A stretch of 64,000 nt of DNA from CAWBRT01 sp049519595 (lineage in GTDB: Bacteria > Acidobacteriota > Terriglobia > Terriglobales > Acidobacteriaceae): NCBI GenBank assembly GCA_049519595.1, contig JBEKQP010000003.1:1-64000 (forward strand), read 5' to 3'. How positions within the stretch are numbered: position 1 is the first letter of the stretch; each line of letters begins with the position of its first letter. Positions 53,147-61,955 of the stretch are shown piece after piece. The position numbers and the translations under genes were made by a program. A model generated the notes under the pieces. It worked only from the letters and a program-made list of their open reading frames with translations, had not been told where the DNA came from and did not search any database.

Positions 53147-53761
53147 ATGTCCAGACCACGCGCAAAGAAGATCAAACTGCTCATCCTCGACGTTGACGGC
53201 GTCATGACCGACGGAAAAATTTACCTGTTCCCGGCTCCTGCGGGCACACAGCAGACGCTTCGCGAAGACCAGGAGAAGTACGCCGACAAAGGTGGCTTCA
53301 GCGTCTCCAGCGATAGCATGGTTGAGGCGAAGGGGTTTCACGCTCACGACGGAACCGCTATATCGCTGGCCCGACTGGGCGGGATTAAGACCGCTGTCAT
53401 TACCAAGCGAATTTCCGAGACCGTCCGGCTTCGCTGCCGCGACTTGCGCATCGACCACGTCTACCAGGGAATTTCGGTCAAGCTGGCAGCAATGCAGGAA
53501 ATTCTGACGAAGGAGGGGCTCACGGTGGATCAGGCTGCCTACCTTGGAGACGATGTGATCGACCTGCCCGTGATGCGCGTTTGCGGACTCGCCATTGCCG
53601 TGGCCAACGCGCGCGACTCGGTTAAACAAATGGCGCACATCGTGACTGAGCATGGCGGCGGAGACGGCGCGGTGCGCGATGCGGTGGAGTACATCCTGAA
53701 AGCTCAGGGCACGTTGGAGCGCGTAGTGGCCACCTACATCGGGGAACGCTCGCCGAGCTAG
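53147..53761 (+). CDS. kdsC: 3-deoxy-D-manno-octulosonate-8-phosphate phosphatase (KdsC)
   Basis: A HAD-IIIA phosphatase that removes phosphate from KDO-8-P on the way to lipopolysaccharide. Motif I ILDVDGVMTDG (about 13-23), VITKRIS and the last motif GDDVIDLPVMRVCGLAIAVA are typical, and the C1-less, tetramer-forming size is about right. A segment of about 25 residues (PAPAGTQQTLREDQEKYADK) is inserted between motif I and the next beta strand, so the protein is 204 residues instead of about 170-185. It stands alone; other kds genes are not present here. AGGA lies before the ATG. Confidence 0.85.
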   Translation: MSRPRAKKIKLLILDVDGVMTDGKIYLFPAPAGTQQTLREDQEKYADKGGFSVSSDSMVEAKGFHAHDGTAISLARLGGIKTAVITKRISETVRLRCRDLRIDHVYQGISVKLAAMQEILTKEGLTVDQAAYLGDDVIDLPVMRVCGLAIAVANARDSVKQMAHIVTEHGGGDGAVRDAVEYILKAQGTLERVVATYIGERSPS

Positions 53762-53820
53762 ACCGGATTCGCGGAAGCTGTGTCCAGTAAGGTAGCTGGG
53801 CGTTTAGCCCGGCGATGATG
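53761..53820 (+). repeat. GACCGGATTCGCGGA repeat (family E), copy 1
   Basis: GACCGGATTCGCGGA (53761-53775) and a trailing CCGGCGATGATG recur in the same order and orientation at 59371-59425. The repeat starts on the last base of kdsC. It flanks the PBP-proS block. Confidence 0.55.
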
Positions 53821-53851
53821 CTGCCGGATACACTGACTCTGAATGTCCTCA

Positions 53852-53893
53852 ATAAAAAACGCCCACCGATCGAACGCGATCTGACCGGTGGGC
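53852..53893 (-). terminator. Rho-independent terminator of the PBP gene
   Basis: GCCCACCG (53861-53868) and CGGTGGGC (53886-53893) form a stem; read leftward it is followed by GTTTTTTATT. It lies 155 bases past the penicillin-binding protein stop. Confidence 0.8.
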
Positions 53894-54047
53894 AGCCGTT
53901 TCCCCTGAGGAGTTAAGGATGCTCGTCTTCTTAGACACCTTCGGCGGCAAAACGTTATCGACATTTTGGCCTGACAACGCAAAATATTTTTTCCGGTTCA
54001 GGCTCGCCGATGCTGGCCCCGATTCTGCCTAGGCGGGGTAGGCTGCG

Positions 54048-56720
54048 CTAATTGTTCCCTGGTGGTTTCGGTTTCGGATTCCGTTGCGAGCCATTCTCTG
54101 CGCTGTCTTTGTCGTCGTCTCCCTTGAAGATTCCAAACACCTTACCGAAGAATCCCTTCCTCTTCTCCGGTTGACTGGCGGAGGCTGGGGGTTGAGTAAC
54201 GGGAGGCGTGCTTGGTCCTTGTGCTCGTCCGCTTGGGGGCACAACCCTGGCCGGTCCGTTTGTCGTGGGAGGGGTAGTGTTCGGCTGACCGAGCCCAAAA
54301 ATCCGCTGCAAAAAGTTGCGGCCGTTTCCCTGGTCGCATGTCAGGGTGGGTTCCGTGCCCGCGATGAAGGCTACATCGTAGCCGGCGGGGCAGGAACTTG
54401 TAGACAAGAGGTTGGTAACCTTATCAAGACGGACGTCTACCACTCCGGAAGGCGGTTGAAACCGGCCGGCATCTTTATATTGTTGCAACTTGACGGCGCT
54501 TTTCATGAATTCCGCCCAGATTGGCGCCGCAGTCGCTGCCCCCGCCAGCTTCAGGTCGCTGTAATCGTCGTATCCGACCCAGACGATGCACAGCAGGTTC
54601 GTCGTATAGCCGGCAAACCACGCGTCGTGCGAGGTGCCAGTCTTGCCGGCGGCAGGAGCGGTAAATCCACGTGCGCGGACGGTATAAGCGGTGCCGTTGT
54701 TCATCACGGACTCCATCATTGAAGTCATGACATAGGCAACGCGCGGATCGAGCACCGGCCTACTGTCGGCGTTGTAATCTTGCACCATGTCGCCGTTGCG
54801 GGCCCGCACCGATTTGATCATTTCCGGAGAGACGCGCACGCCGGAGTTGGCAAAAATTGTGTAAGCGCCCGCCATATCGAGCGGGGTAGCGTCGTAGGCT
54901 CCCAGCGCCATCGCCGGAGTCGCTCTCACGGAGCTGATTCCCGCCGTCCTCGCCAGCTCCGCTACGTTGTCGTAGCCGACCATCTCGGCGAGTTTCACCG
55001 TGGCGTTGTTCAGTGATTCTGCCAGCGCAAAGCGGGCTGTTACCTGCCCGTGGTATTCATTTTTGTAATTACGCGGCTCGTAAATCTGGTCGCCATAGGA
55101 AAACGTCGTGGGGGAATCGTCGATGAGAGTCGCCGGCGTGAACGCTTTGTCAGGCGAGCCCGTGAGGGCCGTATTTACCGCCGCCGCATAAACGAAGGGC
55201 TTGAAAATTGATCCAGTAGGACGCTTGGCGACAGCGTGATTGAGTTGACTGAAGCCGTAGTTACGTCCTCCCACCAGCGCCAGCACCTCGCCGGTATGCG
55301 GGTCGATAGCCACCAGCGCTACCTGTGGAACCGGGCCCGGAAGTTCGTGAGTCTCGAAGTGGGCCGAACTGCCTGTCCCAACCTTCACGCGTTTTGTGCG
55401 CTGCTTCTTGACCTGCTCGTCCACCAGCTTCATGCCGGTGCTAACGGCTTCTGCCGCCGCGTGCTGCAGTTCGGGATCAAGCGTAGTGTAAATGCGGTAG
55501 CCCTTCTCGTTGAGATCATCCTCGCCGAGCGAGTTCTGCACCGTATCTTTCACCAAGTCGACAAAGTACGGGGCATCACTTGACTCCACGTTCATAGCTG
55601 CCAGATTAAGGGGCGTAGCCTTCGCCTTGTCTGCCTGTGCACGGGTAATCGCGCCGGTATCGACCATCGACTCCAGCACCAGATTGCGCCGTTCCAAGGC
55701 TCGCTCAGGGTGCCTGTATGGAGAGAGGTAGCTTGGCCGCTGAATCAGGCCTGCCAACATCGCCGCCTCGGCCAGCGTAAGGTCTTTGACGTCTTTGCCA
55801 AAATAAGCCCGCGCCGCCTCGCCAAAGCCGCTGATAGTGAACGAACCACGCTGTCCCAAGTCAACCTGGTTAGCGTAGAGCTCAAAGATTTGTTGCTTGG
55901 TGAGCTTCTGCTCCAGCTCAAGGGCGATCAAAATCTCGATCAGTTTTCGCTTGATCCGCTTCTCCGGCGTGAGGAAGAACCCGCGCGAGAGCTGCATGGT
56001 GATAGTCGAGCCACCCTGTTTCTCGCCGCCCGCCCGCAGGTCGATTAGCGCCGCTTTCACCAGCCGCCAATAATTCACTCCGCCATGCTGAAAAAAACGG
56101 CGATCCTCAATCGCGACGACCGCATCGACCAAGCCCTTGGGAATATCGTTGAACTTTACCAACTGGCGCTTAGTCCGTTGCTCGCCTTCGAATAGCTGGG
56201 TGAGGAGCTTCGGTTCGAGTTCGTAGCCCGCGATACTCTGGCCCGCGTTGGCGCCGATTCCTTCGATTCGATCAACCGACTGGCCGTGGAAATGAATTAA
56301 TGCGCCATCCGGATTGTGATACGACTGCTCGCCTGGGTGAATTTCTAGCGAGACCGGGCTGACGCGAAACCACCCCATTCCTGAAGAGCCGTCCTCCTGC
56401 TCCCTGTAGCCGGCCCCGCGCAATTGGCTGGCGACTTCCGCGATGCCGACGTGATCTCCGGCCCGAACTATCTCTGCGCGTCCAAAAATCTTGGCAGAGG
56501 TATTGAAGATCGAACCACTCAGTCGCCGGTCGATGATGCGTTCATACTTCACGTGATAGAACGCGAAGACGCCGAATATCACCATGCCCAGGATGATGAA
56601 GGCCGCGACCGCCGTACGAATGATGGGATCGGTCAAATGCGGACGATGACTCCGGCCGTCGCTCTCTCTTCGTTTGGCCGGTGAGGATTTCCAGCGCGGA
56701 ATTTTAATCTTTATAGCCAC
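54048..56720 (-). CDS. Class A penicillin-binding protein (PBP1b-like)
   Basis: Bifunctional peptidoglycan synthase of 890 residues. A cytoplasmic basic tail (1-30) and a membrane anchor (about 35-58) are followed by a UB2H-like linker domain (about 70-165). GT51 glycosyltransferase (about 190-370) carries EDRRFFQHGGV and GGSTITMQLSRG. The transpeptidase (about 430-760) has S504 in TGSIFKPF and the KTGTS box near 694. A Pro-rich tail (about 815-890) follows, interrupted by FLQRIFGLG, and ends in a basic patch. It faces kdsC tail-to-tail across a terminator. Confidence 0.94.
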   Translation of the reverse strand: MAIKIKIPRWKSSPAKRRESDGRSHRPHLTDPIIRTAVAAFIILGMVIFGVFAFYHVKYERIIDRRLSGSIFNTSAKIFGRAEIVRAGDHVGIAEVASQLRGAGYREQEDGSSGMGWFRVSPVSLEIHPGEQSYHNPDGALIHFHGQSVDRIEGIGANAGQSIAGYELEPKLLTQLFEGEQRTKRQLVKFNDIPKGLVDAVVAIEDRRFFQHGGVNYWRLVKAALIDLRAGGEKQGGSTITMQLSRGFFLTPEKRIKRKLIEILIALELEQKLTKQQIFELYANQVDLGQRGSFTISGFGEAARAYFGKDVKDLTLAEAAMLAGLIQRPSYLSPYRHPERALERRNLVLESMVDTGAITRAQADKAKATPLNLAAMNVESSDAPYFVDLVKDTVQNSLGEDDLNEKGYRIYTTLDPELQHAAAEAVSTGMKLVDEQVKKQRTKRVKVGTGSSAHFETHELPGPVPQVALVAIDPHTGEVLALVGGRNYGFSQLNHAVAKRPTGSIFKPFVYAAAVNTALTGSPDKAFTPATLIDDSPTTFSYGDQIYEPRNYKNEYHGQVTARFALAESLNNATVKLAEMVGYDNVAELARTAGISSVRATPAMALGAYDATPLDMAGAYTIFANSGVRVSPEMIKSVRARNGDMVQDYNADSRPVLDPRVAYVMTSMMESVMNNGTAYTVRARGFTAPAAGKTGTSHDAWFAGYTTNLLCIVWVGYDDYSDLKLAGAATAAPIWAEFMKSAVKLQQYKDAGRFQPPSGVVDVRLDKVTNLLSTSSCPAGYDVAFIAGTEPTLTCDQGNGRNFLQRIFGLGQPNTTPPTTNGPARVVPPSGRAQGPSTPPVTQPPASASQPEKRKGFFGKVFGIFKGDDDKDSAENGSQRNPKPKPPGNN

Positions 56721-56993
56721 TTGTTATGAGCGTCGATTCCGCTCCTTGCACGCACAGTGCCCCGGGGCCACGCGTTGGAGCGTTCAAGCCGGGTTAGCAG
56801 ACGGTAAGCTGCCAAAGGCTTGTCGTACACAAAAAACTCTATATATTCCATATCCCGCAGCCCAGGGAATTCCGGGCGAACGGCCCAAGACACGCCTAAG
56901 CTACATTGGTCTTAACCCCGAGTTCATCCTAACGGTGATCTCAAGGTACTTTTTTATTGTAAATGTAAATCACCGTCCTGGAGTTGCCGGACC

Positions 56994-57335
56994 TCAGAGC
57001 CGCCGATACTTCGCCATCGGAGCAAACTTCAGGTCGAAGGGATAGATAGGAATATCAAGATGGACCGTGTACTCCACCGCTATGGAAACTTCACTTCCAA
57101 CACGGTGCACTCGGATCTGGTCAAGCGCTAAGGGGATGCCGTAATCTCGTCCCCTTACTACGATCGAATCTTGAATTTCCCCTTCCGATTTGCTCGAATA
57201 GGCCGCGGCCATCGTAACGTTTTCCAAGTCGTTCTGGAATCGGTAGTACGCGTAGTACTCCGGTGCCACTTTTGAACCGACAAATATACCGATGCTCACA
57301 ATCAGGATTGTCAGCAGCGCTTTCAGTCGGATCAT
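56994..57335 (-). CDS. Small anchored protein of unknown function
   Basis: A 113-residue protein. An N-terminal hydrophobic anchor or uncleaved signal (residues 4-23, LKALLTILIVSIGIFVGSKV) is followed by an extracytoplasmic beta-rich domain (SIVVRGRDYGIPLALDQIRV; VEYTVHLDIPIYPFDLKF) with some resemblance to DUF4845-type proteins. It begins 14 bases after the proS stop on the same strand and is therefore probably cotranscribed with it. The function is unknown; linkage to proS may be positional only. Confidence 0.65.
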   Translation of the reverse strand: MIRLKALLTILIVSIGIFVGSKVAPEYYAYYRFQNDLENVTMAAAYSSKSEGEIQDSIVVRGRDYGIPLALDQIRVHRVGSEVSIAVEYTVHLDIPIYPFDLKFAPMAKYRRL

Positions 57336-57349
57336 ATAATCCTCATTCC

Positions 57350-59146
57350 TTAACCGGCGGAGCGAACCAGTTCCGCCACCACGGCATTAACCTCGGCAAT
57401 CATGACATCGCGACTCACTCTTGTCGACCGGGTAATCACCTCAACTTTTCCCTCAGCAAGTTTCTTTCCCACATTGATCCTAAACGGGATGCCCACCAGG
57501 TCTGCATCCTTGAATTTAACCCCGGGGCGTTCGTCGCGGTCGTCCAGCAGAACCTCCAAGCCAGCCTTCTCCAGGTCGGCAGCAATCTGTTTGGCGGCGC
57601 TGGCGAGCTTGGCGTCCGCCACATTGGTCGGCACCACTATGACCTCAAACGGCGCAATCCCTGGCGGCAGCCAGAAGCCGTTTTCGTCGTGGTTTTGCTC
57701 GATCACGGACGTCAGAATGCGCTCGATGCCAATGCCGTAGCTGCCCATGATCGGCGTGATCTCTTTGCCATCCTTGTCGAGCACGCGAGCTCCCATGGAT
57801 TCCGAATACTTGTACCCCAGCTTGAAGATGTGGCCGATTTCGACCGTTTTGCCTAACTTTAATGGCTGCTCACAGTTGGGGCAGCCTTCGCCCTCGCCCA
57901 CGGTACGCAAATCGGCGTAGCCAGTATGCTGAAAAGTTACGTCGGGCGTAAGGTTCCGAAGGTGAAAGCCCTCTCGATTCGCGCCGCCAACCATGTTTTT
58001 GCGGCCGCGCAGCACCTCGTCCACCAAGACGACGAAATCACCGGCCTCGCCCGTAAAGCGGCGCTTGCCCTTTTCCTCGACCGCTCGCACCAGTTTGAGC
58101 CCAACCGGGCCCAAATAGCCGGCAGGCGAGCCGAAGTACTGTACGATCTCGTCTTCCTGCATCGGACGAAACTCGCGCCCCTCGACGGCCGAAACCAGCT
58201 TAGCTTCGTTCATCTGGTCGTTGCCCCGCAACAGCACCAGCAGCGGACGCCATATCTCGCGGCCGCCCTGTGCCGTACCATCGTGCAGCATGAAGGCCAG
58301 CGACTTGATGTTGTTATTCGGCGAGTACTTAAGGAACGCAGCGACCTCATCTATGGTCTTCGTTCCGGGAGTTTCCACCAGCTCCGGCGTGCCGTCGCCG
58401 GTCGGGGCCAGATCTTCCGTGGGCGGCAGCTTTGAGCTGGCTTTTTCCAGGTTGGCGGCATATCCGCAGGCCGCGCAGCTTGCCACCAGGTCTTCACCGG
58501 CATCGGTGTAGACCATGAATTCGTGCGACTGCGACCCGCCCATCGCGCCTGAATGCGCTTCCACCACCACGTAGTCCAGCCCGCAACGCTCAAAAATGCG
58601 GCAGTAGACCTCGTAATGCTTCTTGTAGCTTACATCGAGGCCGGCGGCGTCCAGATCGAAGGAGTACGAGTCCTTCATTGTGAACTGCCTTACCCGCAAG
58701 AGTCCCGACTTGGGACGTGGTTCGTCACGGAATTTGCCCTGAATCTGGTACCAGATCTGCGGAAGCTGCTTGTAGCTGCGCAGTTCCTTGCGTGCGATGT
58801 CGGTCATGACCTCTTCGTGCGTCATCCCCAGGCAGAGATCGGCGCCCTTGCGATCCTTCAGGCGGAACATGTTGTCTCCCATGCCCGTCCAGCGCCCGCT
58901 TGCCTCCCAGAGCTCGCGCGGATGCAGCGCCGGCAGATAGAACTCCTGCCCAATCGTGTCCATCTCCTGCCGCACGACGTCGCTAATCTTCCGGATGGCT
59001 CTCTGGCCGAGGTACAAATAGCTGTAAATTCCAGCCGACAGTTGCCGTATGTAACCGGCGCGGACAAGGAATTTGTGGCTGGCGACCTCCGCGTCAGCCG
59101 GGGCTTCGCGAAGCGTGGGAATGAAAAGTCGGGACCAAAGTTGCAT
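57350..59146 (-). CDS. proS: Prolyl-tRNA synthetase
   Basis: Class II aminoacyl-tRNA synthetase that charges tRNA-Pro, 598 residues, the bacterial long form. Motif 1 and 2 segments (RPKSGLLRVRQFTMKDSYSF) and the class II motif 3 GIGIERILTSVIEQNHD lie on either side of an editing-type insertion (about 225-390, LSAVEGREFRPM). The C-terminal anticodon-binding domain (about 500-598) is intact. The start at 59146 lacks a strong ribosome site. A 287-base gap with a family E repeat separates it from the alkyltransferase-like gene. Confidence 0.96.
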   Translation of the reverse strand: MQLWSRLFIPTLREAPADAEVASHKFLVRAGYIRQLSAGIYSYLYLGQRAIRKISDVVRQEMDTIGQEFYLPALHPRELWEASGRWTGMGDNMFRLKDRKGADLCLGMTHEEVMTDIARKELRSYKQLPQIWYQIQGKFRDEPRPKSGLLRVRQFTMKDSYSFDLDAAGLDVSYKKHYEVYCRIFERCGLDYVVVEAHSGAMGGSQSHEFMVYTDAGEDLVASCAACGYAANLEKASSKLPPTEDLAPTGDGTPELVETPGTKTIDEVAAFLKYSPNNNIKSLAFMLHDGTAQGGREIWRPLLVLLRGNDQMNEAKLVSAVEGREFRPMQEDEIVQYFGSPAGYLGPVGLKLVRAVEEKGKRRFTGEAGDFVVLVDEVLRGRKNMVGGANREGFHLRNLTPDVTFQHTGYADLRTVGEGEGCPNCEQPLKLGKTVEIGHIFKLGYKYSESMGARVLDKDGKEITPIMGSYGIGIERILTSVIEQNHDENGFWLPPGIAPFEVIVVPTNVADAKLASAAKQIAADLEKAGLEVLLDDRDERPGVKFKDADLVGIPFRINVGKKLAEGKVEVITRSTRVSRDVMIAEVNAVVAELVRSAG

Positions 59147-59370
59147 GATTGTGAGACCGCCTTGTTTAGTGTGCTACGCCTTAATGTGCCGCGAAGGTGA
59201 GCCGAATCTAATATTGTAACAAGGGAACGCTGCAACTCAGAGCGCAGGCCATCCGGGAACCGCTGGCGCCCCAGATCCGGTACCGCTTTTGTCGGAGTCC
59301 CCGGCAAGCCCTGCCCGCTGGGGTGATTGGGACTGACGTGGGGCAGTTTCTTCGCGTAGCAACCAATTCA

Positions 59371-59425
59371 GACCGGATTCGCGGAGGGTATATCGCGCTA
59401 AAGAACTGACCCCGCGATGATATAA
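59371..59425 (+). repeat. GACCGGATTCGCGGA repeat (family E), copy 2
   Basis: GACCGGATTCGCGGA (59371-59385), then CCCCGCGATGATATAAATG at about 59410. It matches 53761-53820 in order and direction and shares the GATGAT end. It lies in the gap upstream of the alkyltransferase-like gene. Confidence 0.5.
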
Positions 59426-59511
59426 ATGAACGCGTGCAGCTGAAGAGAAAACCTACCAGGGTAAAGAAGCCAAAGGCTCCAAATCGCGAAGTGAATTCGC
59501 TTGGTGGTTCC

Positions 59512-59868
59512 ATGTTTCGCGATATTCTCCGGCAAATTCGCCGCATTCCGCACGGCAAGGTCGCCACCTACGGCGATGTGGCCTATGCGGCAGGGTATCC
59601 GGGGGCGGCGCGCCAGGTCGCCTGGGCTCTGCACGGCTGCGGACGCACCGTCCCATGGCAGCGCGTAATCGGCAGCGGCGGCAAAATCCTCTGCACCGGG
59701 GAACTCGGCTTCGAACAACGCATGCGCTTGCAGGGCGAGGGGGTCGAATTTACCGGGCTGCGCGTGCGTCTAGAGCAGCATCGCTTCCACTTCTTCGGCA
59801 GCGGGAAAACCGGCAAACGGAAGATTAAGTCGGGCAGGGAAGCGAAGCGAATAAGCGATGCGGATTGA
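59512..59868 (+). CDS. Alkyltransferase-like (ATL) DNA-repair protein
   Basis: A 118-residue homologue of the O6-alkylguanine-DNA alkyltransferase C-domain in which the active-site Cys is replaced by Trp: P48-W49-Q-R-V instead of PCHRV. ATL proteins bind O6-alkylguanine lesions and channel them to nucleotide excision repair. The helix-turn-helix with an Arg finger (GDVAYAAGYPGAARQVAWAL) is present. The frame is open from 59434, but ATG 59512 starts the conserved domain. It is convergent with a frameshifted membrane gene. Confidence 0.88.
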   Translation: MFRDILRQIRRIPHGKVATYGDVAYAAGYPGAARQVAWALHGCGRTVPWQRVIGSGGKILCTGELGFEQRMRLQGEGVEFTGLRVRLEQHRFHFFGSGKTGKRKIKSGREAKRISDAD

Positions 59869-59874
59869 GCGCGC

Positions 59875-60082
59875 TCACTTTTTTCCGGTCGCCGTGAACC
59901 TCAGGAAACGGACTGCCATATAGAAGGCGCTCAGCATGAGCACGCCCGGAACGAGTATCCCCACCGCATTGGGAGAGTAATATATCTCCCTTGAAGTTGG
60001 TCGGTATGTAGCCTGCCACCACCAGCCCGGACAACGCCAGCCCCAGACCGAAAATGGCTGAAACTGCGCGTTGCAAAATCAC
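59875..60082 (-). pseudogene. Frameshifted small two-helix membrane protein
   Basis: From GTG 60082 the frame encodes a first hydrophobic segment (ILQRAVSAIFGLGLALSGLV then AGYIPTNFKG). Deleting one G in the GGG run opposite 59988-59990 would continue into a second hydrophobic segment (IYYSPNAVGILVPGVLMLSA, FYMAVRFLRF) and stop at TGA 59875-59877, giving about 68 residues. As written, neither frame has both helices. It may be a sequencing or assembly error, a recent mutation or a programmed shift. No relatives are recognised. Confidence 0.5.
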
Positions 60083-60120
60083 GCCCCATTCTTCCCGGAC
60101 GGGATTGCACCGAGATCCAC

Positions 60121-60333
60121 CTATTTCGCCAGCTTTGAGAGCAAATCGCGAGCCAAGGATTCGAGCTTGCCAAATTGCTTCTGATACTCGACAAACAACC
60201 GATTCAATTCAAGTGAGCGATCGGCGCTGAGATGCGCGCGTAACATCATGTCGCGGAGGCGAACGGGATTAGGCAACACCAGTTCGTCTTTCAGTTCTTC
60301 CAGTGCCGTGTTGGGATCGTAGTGATAGGCCAT
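60121..60333 (-). CDS. Small hypothetical protein, 70 residues
   Basis: An excellent GGAGGAG precedes the ATG at 60333. The 70-residue product (MAYHYDPNTALEELKDELVL...) is polar and likely helical, with a Leu-rich C-terminal half (LNRLFVEYQKQFGKLESLAR) that could form a coiled coil. No family is recognised. It is 38 bases upstream of the frameshifted membrane gene, which may have been cotranscribed. Confidence 0.6.
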   Translation of the reverse strand: MAYHYDPNTALEELKDELVLPNPVRLRDMMLRAHLSADRSLELNRLFVEYQKQFGKLESLARDLLSKLAK

Positions 60334-60423
60334 CGTCTCCTCCGGTATAACCTGTCACGATTGTAAGCCGTTCCACGCTTCACGGCGGTGGTGAAGCCTC
60401 GCGGAGAATCCGTAGAGGAATAG

Positions 60424-60474
60424 GCAAAGAAAACGGCTGGGCCAGTTCGCTTTTTTTCGAACCACCCCAGCCGT
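60424..60474 (-). terminator. Terminator of the GH71/GH99-like gene
   Basis: ACGGCTGGG (60433-60441) and CCCAGCCGT (60466-60474) pair, with an inner GTTCG/CGAAC (60445-60449 and 60458-60462). Read leftward, the hairpin is followed by TTTTCTTTG. It lies 28 bases past the stop. Confidence 0.8.
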
Positions 60475-60501
60475 ATGCCGATGGAAGCTTTCCGGCAAAG
60501 T

Positions 60502-61911
60502 TTAGCGCGTGAAGGTAACGGCACCTGACGTCTGGTTTAGGAGTCCAGGCTTGGCGATGGCCTTCACGTAAATCTTATAAGTGCCGCTGGCAAAAGCGTA
60601 TCCGCTCAGATCCATGGTGTGATCGCCCGCGGGAGCCTCGGCCAGCGGCATCAGGTTCTGTCCGTCTTGCGAGACGTAGATCACGTAATGATCGAGCGTG
60701 CTTTCCTGTCCGGTGATGCTCCAATTCAGCGTCTGCCCGCTGAGCGCGGCGGAAACGGTCACGCAGTTGTCGATGCCGGATTCAATTTCCGAGCCTTCCT
60801 CGTAATCATTCCAGGTGACGAGTTGCAGGAAAGGCAATTGATTGGACGCGGAGTAATGCTTATTGACGTCGGCGAAGGTCGCCAGCCAGGTCTGTCCGCA
60901 CTGCTGGTTCATAACGCGGTGCGCGGTCCAACTCGCTATGCTGTCGTTAAAGCCCTTGTAGCTCGCGCCCATGGTCAACAGCGATGGGTGGGCGATGCCA
61001 GTGGCGTAGAAGTTATCCAGATAGTCGAGCACTCCGTTGTCGGCGGCGTTGCTGGTGGGATTGACCCAACTGAAACTGCCACCCGAGTCGGCTGAGGTGA
61101 ATCCGCCCGCATTGCGGAAGATGAGCAAGGGGTTGCCGGCGGCTTGGGCGGCAATCGTGGCCCAGTTGATTGCCACCGATGTGTTCAGGAAGAACCCGAC
61201 AACTGGCCGGTCGTTCGAGCGGTAATAGCGGGGCGAGCTGAAGTAGTTGTCATTCATGTACTGAATGTCGCTCAGCAACTTGGTAGTCGGGTCGGCAGCA
61301 CCGGTCAGGGCCCCGGCGTCCTCGATGATGGCGAATTCGAAGTTCGGGCTTGCCTCGGCGGCGGCCTTGATGTTCATCGTCGCCGTGTTGTGATGCGTGT
61401 TCTGGGGGCCGTACCAGTCAATGATGAAGCCATCAATGCCACGGCTGATGGCGTCGGCTACCTGGGCATTGACCACGGCAGGATTGGCTTCATCGCCAAG
61501 GCCGATGCTGACGTGGCCGGCACTGTTCCACCAGGGCATATAGTGAGCAAAGATTTTCGTGGTCGCGCCGGTATAGAGGAGGCTATGGATATCAACCTTG
61601 CTGACGCTTCCTGGCTTGACATTGCCATTGGTGGTGCCGCTGAACCCCGTGAGATTAGTGCTGTTGGCTGTTTCGGCGGCAAGAGTTGTCGTCGGCGCGA
61701 TGGTCACGCTTCCACTTGAAACCAAGCTGGCAGGTGAAGCAACCGATGCCGTGTCCGGGCTCGAAGCTGCAGCGGCAGTAGAACTGGGCATCACTGGCGA
61801 CGTAGACGTTTGACTAAGCGACCGCGAGGCCCCTGATGCAGCTCCTCCACATCCGAATGCAACCAGCAGGCTAAAACTTATAAGTATGAATGCACCGATC
61901 TTTAACTTCAC
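60502..61911 (-). CDS. GH71/GH99-like glycoside hydrolase lipoprotein
   Basis: A 469-residue probable lipoprotein: signal peptide with lipobox LVAFGC21, then a Ser/Ala/Thr-rich linker (22-105). The catalytic part (about 110-370) shows KIFAHYMPWW, GIDGFIIDWYG and an IIEDAG acidic segment, a pattern shared by GH71 alpha-1,3-glucanases and GH99-type enzymes; the subfamily is not settled. A fibronectin-III-like C-terminal domain follows (about 375-469). It starts with a GTG at 61911. The ribosome site AGGAG can be hidden in a perfect hairpin (61915-61955). It precedes the pilin operon on the opposite strand. Confidence 0.7.
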   Translation of the reverse strand: MKLKIGAFILISFSLLVAFGCGGAASGASRSLSQTSTSPVMPSSTAAAASSPDTASVASPASLVSSGSVTIAPTTTLAAETANSTNLTGFSGTTNGNVKPGSVSKVDIHSLLYTGATTKIFAHYMPWWNSAGHVSIGLGDEANPAVVNAQVADAISRGIDGFIIDWYGPQNTHHNTATMNIKAAAEASPNFEFAIIEDAGALTGAADPTTKLLSDIQYMNDNYFSSPRYYRSNDRPVVGFFLNTSVAINWATIAAQAAGNPLLIFRNAGGFTSADSGGSFSWVNPTSNAADNGVLDYLDNFYATGIAHPSLLTMGASYKGFNDSIASWTAHRVMNQQCGQTWLATFADVNKHYSASNQLPFLQLVTWNDYEEGSEIESGIDNCVTVSAALSGQTLNWSITGQESTLDHYVIYVSQDGQNLMPLAEAPAGDHTMDLSGYAFASGTYKIYVKAIAKPGLLNQTSGAVTFTR

Positions 61912-61914
61912 TTT

Positions 61915-61955
61915 CTTCTCCTTCAGAAGCCGGTGGCGTTCCGTTGAAGGAGAAG
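61915..61955 (-). promoter_or_regulatory. Hairpin that buries the GH71-like ribosome site
   Basis: Read leftward, CTTCTCCTTCA (complement of 61945-61955) pairs perfectly over 11 bases with TGAAGGAGAAG (complement of 61915-61925), which contains AGGAG 6 bases before the GTG. The loop is 19 bases and GC-rich. The stem would block ribosome access until melted or bound. Confidence 0.6.
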
